NCBI GenBank assembly: GCA_028768545.1
Contig: CP054838.1
Location: 3,087,001 to 3,151,000 of the forward strand
Direction: 5' to 3'
DNA from: Desulfobacter sp.
GTDB lineage: Bacteria; Desulfobacterota; Desulfobacteria; Desulfobacterales; Desulfobacteraceae
DNA length: 64,000 nt
Position numbers and translations under genes: made by a program. The notes beneath the pieces are model-generated. The model saw only the letters and a list, made by a program, of their open reading frames with translations, did no database searches and was not told where the DNA came from. This document shows, piece by piece, positions 36,709 through 48,255 of the stretch. The first letter of the stretch is position 1. Each line of letters begins with the position of its first letter.

Positions 36709-38559
36709 ATGAAAAGCATTGTAGACAAATTATTAGATCTGTTTAACATGTCCGGTCGTTCTGAGAAAAAGGATGCCGCGGCACCCTCCCCGAAATTCAA
36801 TGCCTGGCCGCTGATCATCGGGTTTCTTATTGTGAGCTATTTTGGACAACTGATGTTTGCCCCGAAGATGAAACCCATTCCATACAGTGAATTCAAGCAT
36901 GCCATGGTCGACGGCAACTTAAGTGATATCTCCATTGGCCCTGAGGCGATATCAGGGTCCATTAAGGGAACTCCGAGCTATGAATTTGTGGCGGTCCGGG
37001 TCAATGATCCAAATCTTGTAAACCAATTGGACGAACTCAATATCAGCTATTCAGGCCGCAGGGAAAATAAATTTTTTATTATCCTTTTGTCCTGGGTTCT
37101 GCCAATGGTCTTCATTTATCTGGTCTGGCGGTTTGCCACTAAAAGCATGAAGACCGGTGCCGGCGGGGTGATGTCTTTTGGAAAGAGCAAGGCCAAGATT
37201 TTTGCAGAGAGCGACACTAAAGTTTCTTTTGATGATGTGGCCGGAATCGATGAGGCCGAAGAAGAATTGCAGGAAGTGGTAAGTTTCTTAAGCACCCCTG
37301 AAAAGTTTCAGAAATTGGGTGGCAGAATCCCCAAAGGAGTCCTTTTAGTGGGGCCTCCCGGAACCGGGAAAACCCTTCTGGCCAGAGCTGTCGCAGGGGA
37401 GGCGAAGGTGCCTTTTTTCAGCATCAGCGGGTCAGAGTTCGTTGAGATGTTTGTGGGTGTGGGCGCATCCCGTGTTCGCGATCTTTTTTCACAAGCCGCA
37501 GCCCAGGCACCTTGTATCATATTTATTGATGAACTGGATGCCCTGGGCAAAGCCCGTGGAATGAATGTCATGGGCGGACATGATGAACGGGAGCAGACAC
37601 TGAACCAGCTGCTGGTTGAGATGGACGGGTTTGATACCAACAAAGGGGTTATCATTATGGCGGCCACCAACCGACCCGAAATCCTGGACCCTGCGCTGCT
37701 ACGCCCGGGCCGGCTGGATCGGCAAGTACTGGTGGACCGGCCGGATATCAACGGACGGGAGGCCATTTTGAAAATTCACTCCCAAAATGTCCTTTTAAGT
37801 CCTGAAATTGATTTGGGGAAAATTGCCGGCCGGACCCCGGGATTTGTGGGTGCGGATCTTGCCAATATCATCAATGAAGCAGCACTGCTGGCTGCCCGAA
37901 ATGACAAGGAGGTGGTTGAAGCGGCGGACTTTGATGAGGCCATTGACAGAGTTGTGAGGGGGCTCCAGAAAAAGAACCGGGTAATGAATGTTAAAGAAAA
38001 GGAAATTGTGGCTTTTCACGAGTCAGGACATGCCATCGTGGCTGAATCTGTCGAGTTTGCGGATCCCGTGCATAAGATCTCTGTTATTCCCCGGGGTATC
38101 GCCGCCCTTGGATACACCCAGCAACAGCCTACCGAAGACCGGTATCTTATGACGCGCTCAGAATTGACAGACCGCCTGGCCGTTCTGCTGGGTGGCCGGG
38201 TGGCGGAGGAGCTGGTGTTCAATGAAATTTCAACCGGTGCCCAGAACGATCTTCAACGGGCAACTGACATTGTTCGGTCCATGATAACCGAATACGGAAT
38301 GAGTGACCGATTGGGTCTGGTAAATTATGATCGCCCCCGCCAATCCATGTTCATGCCTGAAGGCTATCCGTCGGCCAAAAATTACAGCGAAGCCAAAGCA
38401 GCCCAGATTGATGAGGAAATTTCACGGATGATAAAACAGGCCCATGAGCGTGTGCAAAAAATTCTGTCCGAGAAAAGAAGTACTCTTGATGAATTGGCAG
38501 CACTTCTCTCGGTTCAGGAAACCTTCCTGGGGGAGGATCTCAGGAAAATGATGTCTTAA
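36709..38559 (+). CDS. ftsH: ATP-dependent zinc metalloprotease FtsH
   Basis: A membrane AAA+ protease that removes damaged or unassembled membrane proteins. Two transmembrane segments (about 33-51 and 122-141) enclose a periplasmic domain. The AAA module has Walker A GPPGTGKT at 215-222, Walker [11 protein letters not shown] and the SRH motif [19 protein letters not shown]. The zinc site HESGH is at 437-441. At 616 aa it is typical. It is probably an island-encoded second FtsH, since most bacteria carry a housekeeping copy elsewhere, but that cannot be tested here. It lies between the SPFH/GGDEF genes and two Hsp20 genes. Confidence 0.96.
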   Translation: MKSIVDKLLDLFNMSGRSEKKDAAAPSPKFNAWPLIIGFLIVSYFGQLMFAPKMKPIPYSEFKHAMVDGNLSDISIGPEAISGSIKGTPSYEFVAVRVNDPNLVNQLDELNISYSGRRENKFFIILLSWVLPMVFIYLVWRFATKSMKTGAGGVMSFGKSKAKIFAESDTKVSFDDVAGIDEAEEELQEVVSFLSTPEKFQKLGGRIPKGVLLVGPPGTGKTLLARAVAGEAKVPFFSISGSEFVEMFVGVGASRVRDLFSQAAAQAPCIIFIDELDALGKARGMNVMGGHDEREQTLNQLLVEMDGFDTNKGVIIMAATNRPEILDPALLRPGRLDRQVLVDRPDINGREAILKIHSQNVLLSPEIDLGKIAGRTPGFVGADLANIINEAALLAARNDKEVVEAADFDEAIDRVVRGLQKKNRVMNVKEKEIVAFHESGHAIVAESVEFADPVHKISVIPRGIAALGYTQQQPTEDRYLMTRSELTDRLAVLLGGRVAEELVFNEISTGAQNDLQRATDIVRSMITEYGMSDRLGLVNYDRPRQSMFMPEGYPSAKNYSEAKAAQIDEEISRMIKQAHERVQKILSEKRSTLDELAALLSVQETFLGEDLRKMMS

Positions 38560-38584
38560 AACGCAATCTAAATGAGGAGGTATT

Positions 38585-39004
38585 ATGTTTGAAAAAAAAT
38601 CAAGTAATCTGGATTTAGCTATCCAGAAGGCCGTGGCCCAGGCAAGGGACACCAATTATTTTCAGACCGGTGTTACCGGTCGAGGGGTTTATCCGTTTAT
38701 TAACTTGTTTGAGACAGACGGAGACCTGGTGCTGGCAGCAGAATTGCCTGGAATAAAAAAAGAGGAATTGACACTGGAAGTCAGGGAAGATGTGCTGCGA
38801 TTGTCCGGTGCTCGCAAAATTGAGTATGCACAGGATTGTAGCTGCCACCGCCTGGAACGCAAAGGATTGCATTTTGACCGTTCATTGAAACTGCCTTTCC
38901 GCATAGAAAGTGTTAAAATCCGGGCAGAATTCCAGAATGGATTATTACAGGTGTTCCTGCCAAGGGCAGAGTCAGATAAACCCAAAAAAATTGTTATCAG
39001 TTAG
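38585..39004 (+). CDS. Small heat shock protein Hsp20 (first)
   Basis: A 139-aa alpha-crystallin-type holdase chaperone. The alpha-crystallin domain starts at about 38 (LFETDGDLVLAAELPGIKKE) and ends with LLQVFLPRA. The C-terminal IXI motif needed for oligomerisation is IVI in the last residues. GAGGAGG is just before the ATG. It follows ftsH by 25 bp and precedes the second hsp20. Confidence 0.93.
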   Translation: MFEKKSSNLDLAIQKAVAQARDTNYFQTGVTGRGVYPFINLFETDGDLVLAAELPGIKKEELTLEVREDVLRLSGARKIEYAQDCSCHRLERKGLHFDRSLKLPFRIESVKIRAEFQNGLLQVFLPRAESDKPKKIVIS

Positions 39005-39684
39005 TTTGGAAATACAAGGAGGATACCATGGCTGAAAAAAAAAAGATCGTCACCAAAAGCGAGGCTAAAGCTCTTCAAAAACAGGAGCATAAAGAGGAAC
39101 GAACAGATGCCGGACGTTTTTTTATTCCCCAGACTGATATCGTTGAAAATATTGAAAGTCTGTTATAGCAGAGCAAACAATTACTTGAACAAGGATTTAT
39201 ACAACTTATATTTTCCCCATGAGATATTCATCAGATTTACGCAAACGCGTTATAGATTTTGTAGAAAATGGAGGAAGCAAGACGGAAGCTGCCAGTCAGT
39301 TTAATGTATCCCGTGGAAGTGTTCACAACTGGACGTCTGCCGAAGATGGTTTGTCATACAAGAAACCCGGTCCAAAAGGACCACGAAGTTTGGATCTGGA
39401 AGCTTTGCGCCTCCATGTGGAGACAAATGATGACATGACACAATCGGAAAGGGCGCAGCATTTCGGAGTATCCCGTGCCTGTATCTGGTATAATATGAAA
39501 CAACTCGGAATCACTCGAAAAAAAAGATGACGGGATACAGGGAGCGAAGCGACAGCAAAAGAAAGGCATATCTTCGTCTTCGTGAACGTTATGTACGTCG
39601 TTGCAAAACGTTTGTTTATGTTGATGAAAGCGGCTTTTCGCCTTATACAACCCGTCGCTATGGATATGCTCTCAAAGGGCAGCG

Positions 39685-39692
39685 TGTTCATG
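39685..39692. repeat. Target-site duplication of IS256 copy 2 (left)
   Basis: TGTTCATG, repeated at 41144-41151. Confidence 0.92.
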
Positions 39693-41143
39693 GAGGGCGT
39701 TCAAAATTCTGTGTCAGTTGAATGAAAGCTGATATACTCAGCTAAATAAGGAGAACTGACATGACCGAAGAAAACACCGAATTTGATTTTCAAAAAGCCC
39801 TTAAAGGCATCCAGGAAGGTAAACCCTTCACAGGTAAGGGCGGCGTCCTTACATCATTAATCAAAAATCTTGCTGAAGCTGTTCTTGAAGGAGAGTTGGA
39901 GTCCCATCTCGGGCAGGAAGTTTCTGCCAACCGCCGTAATGGAAAAAGCAAAAAGACCATTAAATCCCTGGATGGTAAATTTGAGCTGGAAACCCCGCGT
40001 GACAGGGCCGGAACCTTCTCTCCACAGATCGTCAAAAAACATCAGACAACGCTCAGCGATGAAATTGAAAGAAAGATAATAGCCCTTTACGGCCTGGGCA
40101 TGAGTTATAATGATATGGCTTCCCATTTACAGGAAATCTATGGACTTGAGATTTCAAATGCCACTCTGAGCACCATTACCGATAAAATCATCCATACCGT
40201 CAAAGAATGGCAGGCCAGGCCGTTGGAAAATGTGTACCCAATCGTATGGCTTGATGCCATACATTATAAAGTACGAGAAAACGGAAAGGTCAGCAGCAAA
40301 GCCGTTTACACAATTCTTGGGGTGAATATCGAGGGCCGCAAAGAGGTTCTTGGGCTGTACATATCCGAGAATGAGGGTGCGAACTTCTGGCTGCAGGTGT
40401 TAACAGACCTTTCAAACCGAGGGGTAAAAGATATCCTGATTGCCTGTGTTGATGGTCTAAAAGGTTTTCCCGAGGCCATTGAGACCATATTCCCGGACAC
40501 AGAAGTTCAACTCTGCGTAGTCCACCAGATCCGAAATTCATTGAAATACGTTGGTTCCAAAAATAAAAAGGAATTTATGGCAGATCTAAAACGTGTTTAT
40601 AAAGCGGTCAATAAGGATCTGGCCGAAGAAGAACTGGATATCTTGGAAAATAAATGGAATGACAAATACCCGATTGTGATAAAATCCTGGCGGAACAACT
40701 GGGAACGCCTCAGTCATTTCTTTAAATATCCAGAAGAGATTCGACGGATAATATACACCACAAATACCATTGAGGCTGTGCATCGACAGTTTCGAAAACT
40801 GACCAAAACAAAGGGATCATTCCCGAACCAGGACAGCCTGTTAAAGCTGCTTTACATGGGGATCCAGAACGCCAGTAAAAAATGGACAATGCCGATTCAA
40901 AATTGGTCACTGACAATTTCCCAGTTGGCAATTTTCTTTGAAGGCCGGCTGGATAAAGAGCTGGGAATTTGATAGGGATTTATTTACAGATGGAAAAGAT
41001 GGTTCCAGGAACTCCACTCCAGCAAAAGTCAACTCCTCCGACGTGGCTGATTGAAGGCCCATTCTCGGACCTGACTTTTACTTCCGCTGGCGCTGAGGCA
41101 GATCCGGGAACCGAAACCGTGACACAGAATTCTGAACATTCCC
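39693..41143 (+). mobile_element. IS256-family element (copy 2), intact
   Basis: The 1451-bp element has 24-bp imperfect inverted repeats (GAGGGCGTTCAAAATTCTG left; CAGAATTCTGAACATTCCC right) and an 8-bp duplication TGTTCATG. It is inserted in the IS630 transposase. Confidence 0.94.
39761..40972 (+). CDS. IS256 family transposase (intact)
   Basis: A 403-aa mutator-type transposase. The N-terminal DNA-binding region (about 25-110) includes LESHLGQEVSANRRNGKSKK. The catalytic DDE residues lie in IVWLDAIHYK, IACVDGLKGFPEA and NTIEAVHRQFRKL. AAGGAG precedes the ATG. Confidence 0.95.
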   Translation: MTEENTEFDFQKALKGIQEGKPFTGKGGVLTSLIKNLAEAVLEGELESHLGQEVSANRRNGKSKKTIKSLDGKFELETPRDRAGTFSPQIVKKHQTTLSDEIERKIIALYGLGMSYNDMASHLQEIYGLEISNATLSTITDKIIHTVKEWQARPLENVYPIVWLDAIHYKVRENGKVSSKAVYTILGVNIEGRKEVLGLYISENEGANFWLQVLTDLSNRGVKDILIACVDGLKGFPEAIETIFPDTEVQLCVVHQIRNSLKYVGSKNKKEFMADLKRVYKAVNKDLAEEELDILENKWNDKYPIVIKSWRNNWERLSHFFKYPEEIRRIIYTTNTIEAVHRQFRKLTKTKGSFPNQDSLLKLLYMGIQNASKKWTMPIQNWSLTISQLAIFFEGRLDKELGI

Positions 41144-41151
41144 TGTTCATG
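41144..41151. repeat. Target-site duplication of IS256 copy 2 (right)
   Basis: Exact copy of TGTTCATG at 39685-39692. Confidence 0.92.
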
Positions 41152-41813
41152 GTTTGATTGCAGGAACAAAGCACCCTCGAACGTCTTTGATTGCTGCCCG
41201 CATCGAATATAGTTTTGAAGAACCATTTTTGTTTCAGGGAACATGCAATGCGGATATCTTTAATGCTTGGATCGAACACCAGTTGAGTCCACATCTGAAC
41301 GATAATCATGTCGTTGTGATGGATAACGCATCCTTCCACAAGGGCGAAGAAACCAAATATTTGATAGAAAGAACTGGTGCTGCTCTTTTGTTTTTGCCCC
41401 CGTATTCACCGGATCTCAATCCGATTGAACACGATTTTGCGGCCCTAAAAACCATCCGTGAATACAATGAAAACGAAACGATTGATGAAATTATCAGGAT
41501 GTATAAATAATTATCGGCATTGCTATAATAACGATGGATCTGCCCGGTGTAAAAAAAGAGAATGTAAGTATAAAATTGGAGAAAAATATACTTGAGGTCG
41601 AGGGGAGGATTGATTATTTGCCCTATGAAAAACTTAATCCTGTCTACACGGAGTACAACATCGGTAATTACGCCAGAAAGTTTACCGTCTCCCATGCCGT
41701 GGACACCAGTAATATAGACGCGGTTTTAAAGGATGGTGTTCTGACCTTGGCATTGCTCAAGGTTCCTGAAGCAGAACCCAGGCAAATACCCATTAAATAA
41801 AAAATCCAGCAGG

Positions 41814-41850
41814 AACGCTGATACAGTCCCTGTTGGACTGTATCAGCGTT
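41814..41850 (+). terminator. Perfect 16-bp hairpin after hsp20
   Basis: AACGCTGATACAGTCC and its exact complement flank a 5-base loop (CTGTT), 14 bp after the hsp20 stop. There is no following T-run, so it may be an atypical terminator, an RNA-stability element or a processing site between hsp20 and the downstream genes. Confidence 0.5.
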
Positions 41851-42197
41851 GAATTCAAACTGCCAGCAAGGCTACATCACGACAAACTGTTGCGCCCAGC
41901 CCAGGTAATGGTTGCAGTAGGTTAAACCGCGCCAGTCCAATGACATCTGGACTGAAATTTTAAGTGGTTGGCTTTTGGGACAGCCAAACTTAAATTCGGT
42001 CAAATATGACCCTTTGGATATATATGATCTAATTATCTGGCTGTCAAAGGCTTCTTATCTTTATCTTTGTACTGCAATTGTTTTAATTAATCAGCAGGTT
42101 ATGGGCCGTATTCAGCGGCATATTTCCCTGGCATATAAATTGAATTATGCATTTAAAGAAAGACACATAAAATCAATCACTAAAGGAGATAAAAGAT
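41851..42197. other. Intergenic region before the cytidylate-kinase-like gene
   Basis: No convincing gene. A 79-codon open frame (41975-42214) lacks a good ribosome binding site and overlaps the next gene. TGGCATATAAATTGAA (42129-42144) resembles a sigma-54 promoter but has GA instead of the nearly invariant GC at -12. Confidence 0.4.
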
Positions 42198-42947
42198 ATG
42201 AAAAAGTCTTCTAACGAAAAACCGTATCCGCCTGGATATTATGGTAGAAAAATGATGAGTGCCTCAGATTGGGCTGGAACACAAGTCCGGAAATGGGAAA
42301 GAGAACAAGCAGAAAGGAAAAAGCTTAAAGATTTTTCACCCAAACACTGCATTTGTTTGTCGCGAGGTATCGGGGCCGGAGCATTAGAAGTGGCAGATAT
42401 CCTGTCTAAAAGGACCGGATATCCTGTGATTGATAAAGAACTTATAGAACATATGGCAAAGGATTCTTCCTTAACCGAAAAGATCATTAAGTTTTTTGAC
42501 GAACGGTTTCCGGGAGAAATGAATGAACTGCTTGTGGCACTCTCCATTGAAAAGAAATTCCTTAAAAATGATTATGTCAAGCAGCTTGCAAAAACGGTTA
42601 CAGCATTGTCACATACTGAGCCGACTATATTTGTGGGCCGGGGAACCCACTTGATTCTGCCCCGCCATATAATTTTGTCAGTACAGTTGGTCTGCAGCAG
42701 GAAGCATCGGATTGAGAAACTGGCAGATATGCTGGGTATCGATAAAGGCGAAGCAGAGAGACGATTAAATATTATTGATGAGGAACATCATGAATTCTTT
42801 AAAGCGGTTTATCTCAGGGAAAAAACTTCTTCGGATGAATTTGATCTGATGATTAATATGGATCACATCAAATCAGTACACCAGATTGCTCAAGTCATCG
42901 CCTCTGCCTTTGAACAAAAATTTCAAGTAAATTTCAAAAAAAAATAA
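42198..42947 (+). CDS. Cytidylate-kinase-like family protein
   Basis: A 249-aa P-loop-type protein resembling the cytidylate kinase-like family (CICLSRGIGAGALEVADILS for the nucleotide-binding start, RTGYPVIDKELIEHMAK following, FVGRGTHLIL later). Standard Cmk uses GPxGxGK; here SRGIGAG departs from it, so real CMP phosphorylation is uncertain. The N-terminal 50 residues are basic and rich in Arg/Lys/Glu. AAAGGAG lies before the ATG. It directly precedes groES, an unusual neighbour. Confidence 0.75.
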   Translation: MKKSSNEKPYPPGYYGRKMMSASDWAGTQVRKWEREQAERKKLKDFSPKHCICLSRGIGAGALEVADILSKRTGYPVIDKELIEHMAKDSSLTEKIIKFFDERFPGEMNELLVALSIEKKFLKNDYVKQLAKTVTALSHTEPTIFVGRGTHLILPRHIILSVQLVCSRKHRIEKLADMLGIDKGEAERRLNIIDEEHHEFFKAVYLREKTSSDEFDLMINMDHIKSVHQIAQVIASAFEQKFQVNFKKK

Positions 42948-42989
42948 TTTTGACCACAATGAAAGACTTGAATAATGGAGAAATTGATC

Positions 42990-43277
42990 ATGAGTTTAAG
43001 ACCATTAAGTGACAGAATCCTTGTTCAGCGTGGGCAAGAGGATACGGAAACCAAAGGCGGTATTATTATTCCGGACACAGCAAAAGAAAAACCAGTAGAA
43101 GGAACGGTTGTGGCCGTAGGAAAGGGTCGATTGGGTGAGAAAGGAAAACGGATTGCAATGGATGTTAAAGCGGATGACCGTATCCTTTTCAGTAAATATG
43201 GCGGAATCGATGTAAAAATTGGGGGCACAGATTATCTTATCCTGCGTCAGGATGATGTCTTGGGCATAATTGAATAA
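42990..43277 (+). CDS. groES: Co-chaperonin GroES
   Basis: A 95-aa heptameric lid of the chaperonin. The family signature [13 protein letters not shown] opens the protein; the mobile loop (about 17-32, [16 protein letters not shown]) and the C-terminal strand [13 protein letters not shown] are intact. The ATG at 42990 has GGAG 9 bases upstream and gives the canonical N-terminus; the ATG at 42975 would add five residues. No CIRCE operator (TTAGCACTC-N9-GAGTGCTAA) is present, in line with sigma-54 control of the island. Confidence 0.96.
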   Translation: MSLRPLSDRILVQRGQEDTETKGGIIIPDTAKEKPVEGTVVAVGKGRLGEKGKRIAMDVKADDRILFSKYGGIDVKIGGTDYLILRQDDVLGIIE

Positions 43278-43291
43278 CCAACAACCCGTGA

Positions 43292-44938
<1,647 letters not shown>

Positions 44939-45122
44939 ACGTCTGCTAAAAAACCGACGTCCATATGGATAAATCCTTGACACAAAATTCACCCAAGTGT
45001 CTGACCATGGTGAATGGAATTTGCATATTGGAACGATTGCACAGAAGCCAATATCAGAGGGGTTTGGACCTATGAAATGACATGGTGCAATGAAGATTGA
45101 TCCCCAAGAAAGGATGGTAAAA
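44939..45122. other. Spacer between groEL and sugar block A
   Basis: Contains the conserved leader of the duplicated sugar block (see 45061-45103). No terminator of good quality is seen, so read-through from groEL is possible. Confidence 0.4.
45061..45103 (+). promoter_or_regulatory. Leader shared by both copies of the sugar block (copy A)
   Basis: GGTTTGGACC, then ACATGGTGCAATGAAGATTG and ATCC are conserved with 51154-51193 upstream of copy B. In B the ATG inside it is in a frame that ends after 12 codons, so it is leader rather than coding. It may be a duplicated regulatory segment. Confidence 0.45.
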
Positions 45123-46578
45123 ATGCTAACAAATACACAATTATTTGAAGGCATCAAATCCATTGCCGTTATCGGCAACTATCTGCCCCGGCAATGCGGT
45201 ATTGCAACCTTTACAAGAGATCTGGTTGAAGGATTGTCTGCCCGGGCACCGGACATCTCTACCTGGGCGGTTGCAATGAATGATAAAGCTCAAGGATATG
45301 CATATCCTGAAAAAGTGCGTTTTGAAATCCATCAGAACAAATTGGCTGATTATGACATTGCCGCCCAGTTTTTGAATATCAGCCACACCGATATGGTCTG
45401 CCTCCAGCATGAATTTGGTATTTTCGGCGGACCCGCCGGCAACCATCTGGTCAAGTTGCTGTCAGATCTGCAAATGCCGGTGGTAACGACACTGCATACG
45501 GTGTTGAAAGATCCTTCTCCCGAATATCGTACCGTCATGATCAAGCTGGGGAAATTATCCGATAAACTGGTGGTCATGAGCAGAAAAGCAGAACATTTTC
45601 TTCATGATATTTACGGTATCTCACGGGGGAAAATCGCTTTTATACATCACGGTATTCCGGACATGCCCTTTATTGATTCAAGTTTTCATAAAGATAAATT
45701 CGGGGTGGAAGGCAAAAAGGTCTTACTCACCTTTGGTCTGCTCTCTCCGAGCAAGGGAATTGAAATTGTACTGCAGGCCCTTCCGGCTGTCATCGAAAAA
45801 TTTCCGGACGTGGTGTACATTATTCTTGGTAAAACCCATCCCCATGTATTGAAAACCAAAGGGGAAGCATACCGGATCACGCTACAACAGATCGTTCACA
45901 CTCTGAATATCAGTGATCACGTGATATTTCAGGATAATTTTGTTACCTTGGGGAAACTGGGTGAATTCCTCGACATTGCAGACATATACATCACACCCTA
46001 TCTTGAAGAAGCACAGATTACTTCAGGAACCCTTGCCTATGCAATGGGAACAGGCAAAGCCATTATTTCAACCCCATATTGGTATGCCACCGAAATGTTG
46101 GCAGACGGCAGAGGTAAACTCGTACCATTCAACCATCCCAATGCGATGGCTGAACAGATTAATGAACTGTTGAAAAACGATACCCAGCGACATGCCATGC
46201 GTAAAAAAGCATATACCTTCACCCGTGAAGCCCTTTGGAAAGAAGTTTCGCAAAAATATCTTGACGTGTTCAGGGAGGTCCGTCAAAATCGCATCCGGCA
46301 CCCACAGCCCATGCATTCCTATGTTGGAAATATCAAAACCATCACCCGGTTCGATCTGCCTGAGATCAAGCTGGATCACTTAAAGTCCATGACCGATAAC
46401 ACCGGCATGTTGCAGCATGCCGATCATACCATTCCCAACAGATTGCATGGATATTGCGCGGATGATAACGCCACCTGGTGGCGGCCAGAAAAATCTGGTG
46501 TTCATAGAGATTCAGACCGGTGATTATTTGGGCGAAGATGATATTGAACGGTTGGCCGATGATTTTGGAAGGATTTGA
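45123..46578 (+). pseudogene. GT4 glycosyltransferase of block A, fused by deletion to another gene's tail
   Basis: Residues from MLTNTQLFEGIKSIAVIGNY to about HGYCADDNA match the N-terminal GT4 domain and the first part of the next domain of the block B gene (51215-53506). At about 46470 the homology jumps: the following bases (46480-46578) encode GGQKNLVFIEIQTGDY..., the last 33 residues of the GT4-cupin gene, but out of frame with the first part, so translation ends at 46523. A deletion of about 2.2 kb therefore removed the C-terminal domain and almost all of the next gene. The GT4 fold itself (QITSGTLAYAMGTGKAIIS) is complete, and the truncated protein (466 aa) might be stable. The start ATG at 45123 has AAGGATGG upstream. 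Confidence 0.8.
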
Positions 46579-46599
46579 CTGACCCATGAAAGGGCCGAA

Positions 46600-46719
46600 A
46601 TGGACAAGAAAGATCTTGTAAGGTGTTACCCTAAAGATCCGATACTGGCCCGGGAGGATCTCCCTTACCTTAAAATTAGGAAATACACGTATGCTGCTGA
46701 AACGACATCGGAAACTTAA
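46600..46719 (+). pseudogene. GH130 remnant of block A (first 23 codons only)
   Basis: MDKKDLVRCYPKDPILARED matches the N-terminus of the intact GH130 at 54906 (MDKIKDIVTRYPKNPILTRE). After DLPY it jumps to the leader of the next GH130 gene. About 870 bp are deleted. The reading frame then ends at 46719. Confidence 0.75.
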
Positions 46720-48169
46720 AGTAAAAAGAAAACCCAACAAAATTGTCGGGGATACCTCCCGTGTGATTACAATGCCGCATTTTCCCGATGATCCTAAGCG
46801 TCTATCCCTGATTATAGAACGAATCTGTGGTCTGACTATAGGGAAAAGCAAAAAATTATTAAAACAGATAATGAAGGATTTTTCAGGGCGGCATGAAGAC
46901 CTGACTTATGTTTTTGAACGACACTTTAACTTGGTAAAAGGACTTATTGGTAAAAGTTTTGTACTAAGTGATATTCAAAAAGCATTGATCGGCGCTTACT
47001 TTACAAAAGAGTATGCCATTGAATCCGCAGCTCTATTCAATCCGTCCATTGTTCCTCATCCGATTCAAGGTCACCTTGAAAAAGGCAGTCTGCGGTTTGT
47101 CATGAGCTTGCGGGCCACCGGGGAAGGTCATATTTCCTCCATTGTTTTCAGAAGTGGTGTGCTCAACCGATATAACACGTTCCGGTTTGATCCGGTCAGT
47201 GAATTTGTGGAAACGCCGGTTCTGAAGGTAAACCCTTCCTACAAGCGCAGGATTTTTCAACATAAGCTCAAGGAAATAAATGCGGATAATGATATCTGCA
47301 CCCATATTCTCAATGAGCTGCCTGAAGTATTCAGCAAAGAACAATTAATCAAGAAAATGAACACCCTGCGTATACATCCGCAATTTTCAAAGAATAAACA
47401 GAACAAGACATTTGAGATCATCCACTGGCTTTCCAATTCGAATTATGAGGTCGCATTCCATTCAGATCATCGCATATCTGAGAGGGTTATTTTTCCTGTT
47501 TCTAAAAATGAGAGCCGCGGGATTGAAGATGCAAGATTTGTTCAGTTTTTTCAAGGAAATGGAGAATCAATCTACTATGCGACCTATACCGCATATAATG
47601 GGTTTACCATTCTCCCCCAATTGATTGAAACCAAAGATTTTATCAGTTTTAAAATATCCATGTTGAACGGAAAGGCAGCACAGAATAAAGGCTTGGCTTT
47701 ATTCCCAAGAAAAATTAACGGCCAATTTGCCATGCTGTCACGGCAGGATGGCGAAAACAACCATATTATGTTTTCAAAACATCTGCACTTCTGGCGAACG
47801 TCTAGAGTTCTCCAGATGCCTGAATATCCTTGGGAATTTATTCAGATCGGCAATTGCGGATCACCCATAGAAACGGGTGACGGCTGGATCGTTCTTACCC
47901 ATGGCGTGGGACCCATGCGGCAGTACTGCATAGGGGCTGTTCTCCTTGATCTTGAAAATCCGTGCAAAGTCATTGCCCGACTTGAACAACCGCTTTTAGC
48001 TCCCACAGAGAAAGAGCGGGAAGGGTATGTTCCAAATGTTGTCTATTCCTGCGGTTCGATTATCCACAACAATGAACTGGTTATTCCATATGCCATGTCG
48101 GATATAAATTCCGGTATTGCAACCATTAAAGTCAAAACATTGATTCAGCATATGCGTGCAACAGCTTAA
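46691..48169 (+). CDS. GH130 family mannoside phosphorylase/hydrolase, long form
   Basis: The 492-aa protein combines a roughly 120-residue helical N-terminal region with a five-bladed propeller of family GH130, which cleaves or phosphorolyses beta-mannosides. The catalytic acid is likely Asp280 in SRGIEDARFV; later blades show ATYTAYNGFT, GWIVLTHGVGPMRQYC and GYVPNVVYSCG. The substrate (beta-1,2- or beta-1,4-mannoside, phosphate or water as acceptor) cannot be read from the sequence. It is the intact counterpart of the internally deleted copy at 55904-56203. AGGA precedes the ATG. Confidence 0.85.
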   Translation: MLLKRHRKLKVKRKPNKIVGDTSRVITMPHFPDDPKRLSLIIERICGLTIGKSKKLLKQIMKDFSGRHEDLTYVFERHFNLVKGLIGKSFVLSDIQKALIGAYFTKEYAIESAALFNPSIVPHPIQGHLEKGSLRFVMSLRATGEGHISSIVFRSGVLNRYNTFRFDPVSEFVETPVLKVNPSYKRRIFQHKLKEINADNDICTHILNELPEVFSKEQLIKKMNTLRIHPQFSKNKQNKTFEIIHWLSNSNYEVAFHSDHRISERVIFPVSKNESRGIEDARFVQFFQGNGESIYYATYTAYNGFTILPQLIETKDFISFKISMLNGKAAQNKGLALFPRKINGQFAMLSRQDGENNHIMFSKHLHFWRTSRVLQMPEYPWEFIQIGNCGSPIETGDGWIVLTHGVGPMRQYCIGAVLLDLENPCKVIARLEQPLLAPTEKEREGYVPNVVYSCGSIIHNNELVIPYAMSDINSGIATIKVKTLIQHMRATA

Positions 48170-48255
48170 GATTTTGATTTTAAAGGAAATTAATAATGGG
48201 GAACTGATAGTGGGTCTGCACCCAATTTCTCCCTTATATTCATCCGGGAGATAAG

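Larger units (their letters stand above)
39219..41510 (+). pseudogene. IS630 transposase (two overlapping frames), split by IS256
   Basis: The first frame (39219-39530) is a helix-turn-helix protein (GSKTEAASQFNVSRGSVHNW). The second starts at ATG 39527, overlapping its stop by ATGA after an A-rich stretch, a site where such elements often frameshift. The DDE motifs are VYVDESGFSP before the insertion (39693) and VVVMDNASFHK and DLNPIEHDFA after it (41152-41510). The IS256 insertion separates the catalytic residues, so it is inactive. Confidence 0.85.
39166..41525 (+). mobile_element. IS630-family element, interrupted by IS256 copy 2
   Basis: Ends TAGCAGAGCAAACAATTA and TAATTATCGGCATTGCTA are imperfect inverted repeats, flanked by the TA duplication typical of IS630 (39164-39165 and 41526-41527). 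Without the IS256 and its 8-bp duplicate it is 901 bp, as in the small two-frame IS630-Spr1-like group. Confidence 0.85.
39028..41800 (+). pseudogene. Second Hsp20 gene interrupted by IS630 (carrying IS256)
   Basis: The 5' part (39028-39165, 46 codons, RBS AAGGAGG) and the 3' part (from 41528) join in frame at an exact TA duplication: IVENIESLL then ITMDLPGVKKENVSIKLE. The rebuilt protein is 136 aa with a Lys/Glu-rich N-terminus, the alpha-crystallin domain and a C-terminal IXI motif (IPI). The present gene makes only a 46-residue stub (the stop comes from the IS630 end); the 3' ORF could start at ATG 41534 but lacks a ribosome binding site. Confidence 0.9.

Noticed and set aside
41975..42214. 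79-codon open frame before the cytidylate-kinase-like gene
   Set aside because: It has no good ribosome binding site, overlaps the next gene's start and has a composition unlike its neighbours.
42306..42947. Assignment of the gene as canonical cmk
   Set aside because: The standard P-loop GPxGxGKS/T is absent and the N-terminal extension is atypical, so only the cytidylate-kinase-like family is claimed.
42948..42989. CIRCE operator before groES
   Set aside because: No TTAGCACTC-N9-GAGTGCTAA-like inverted repeat is present.
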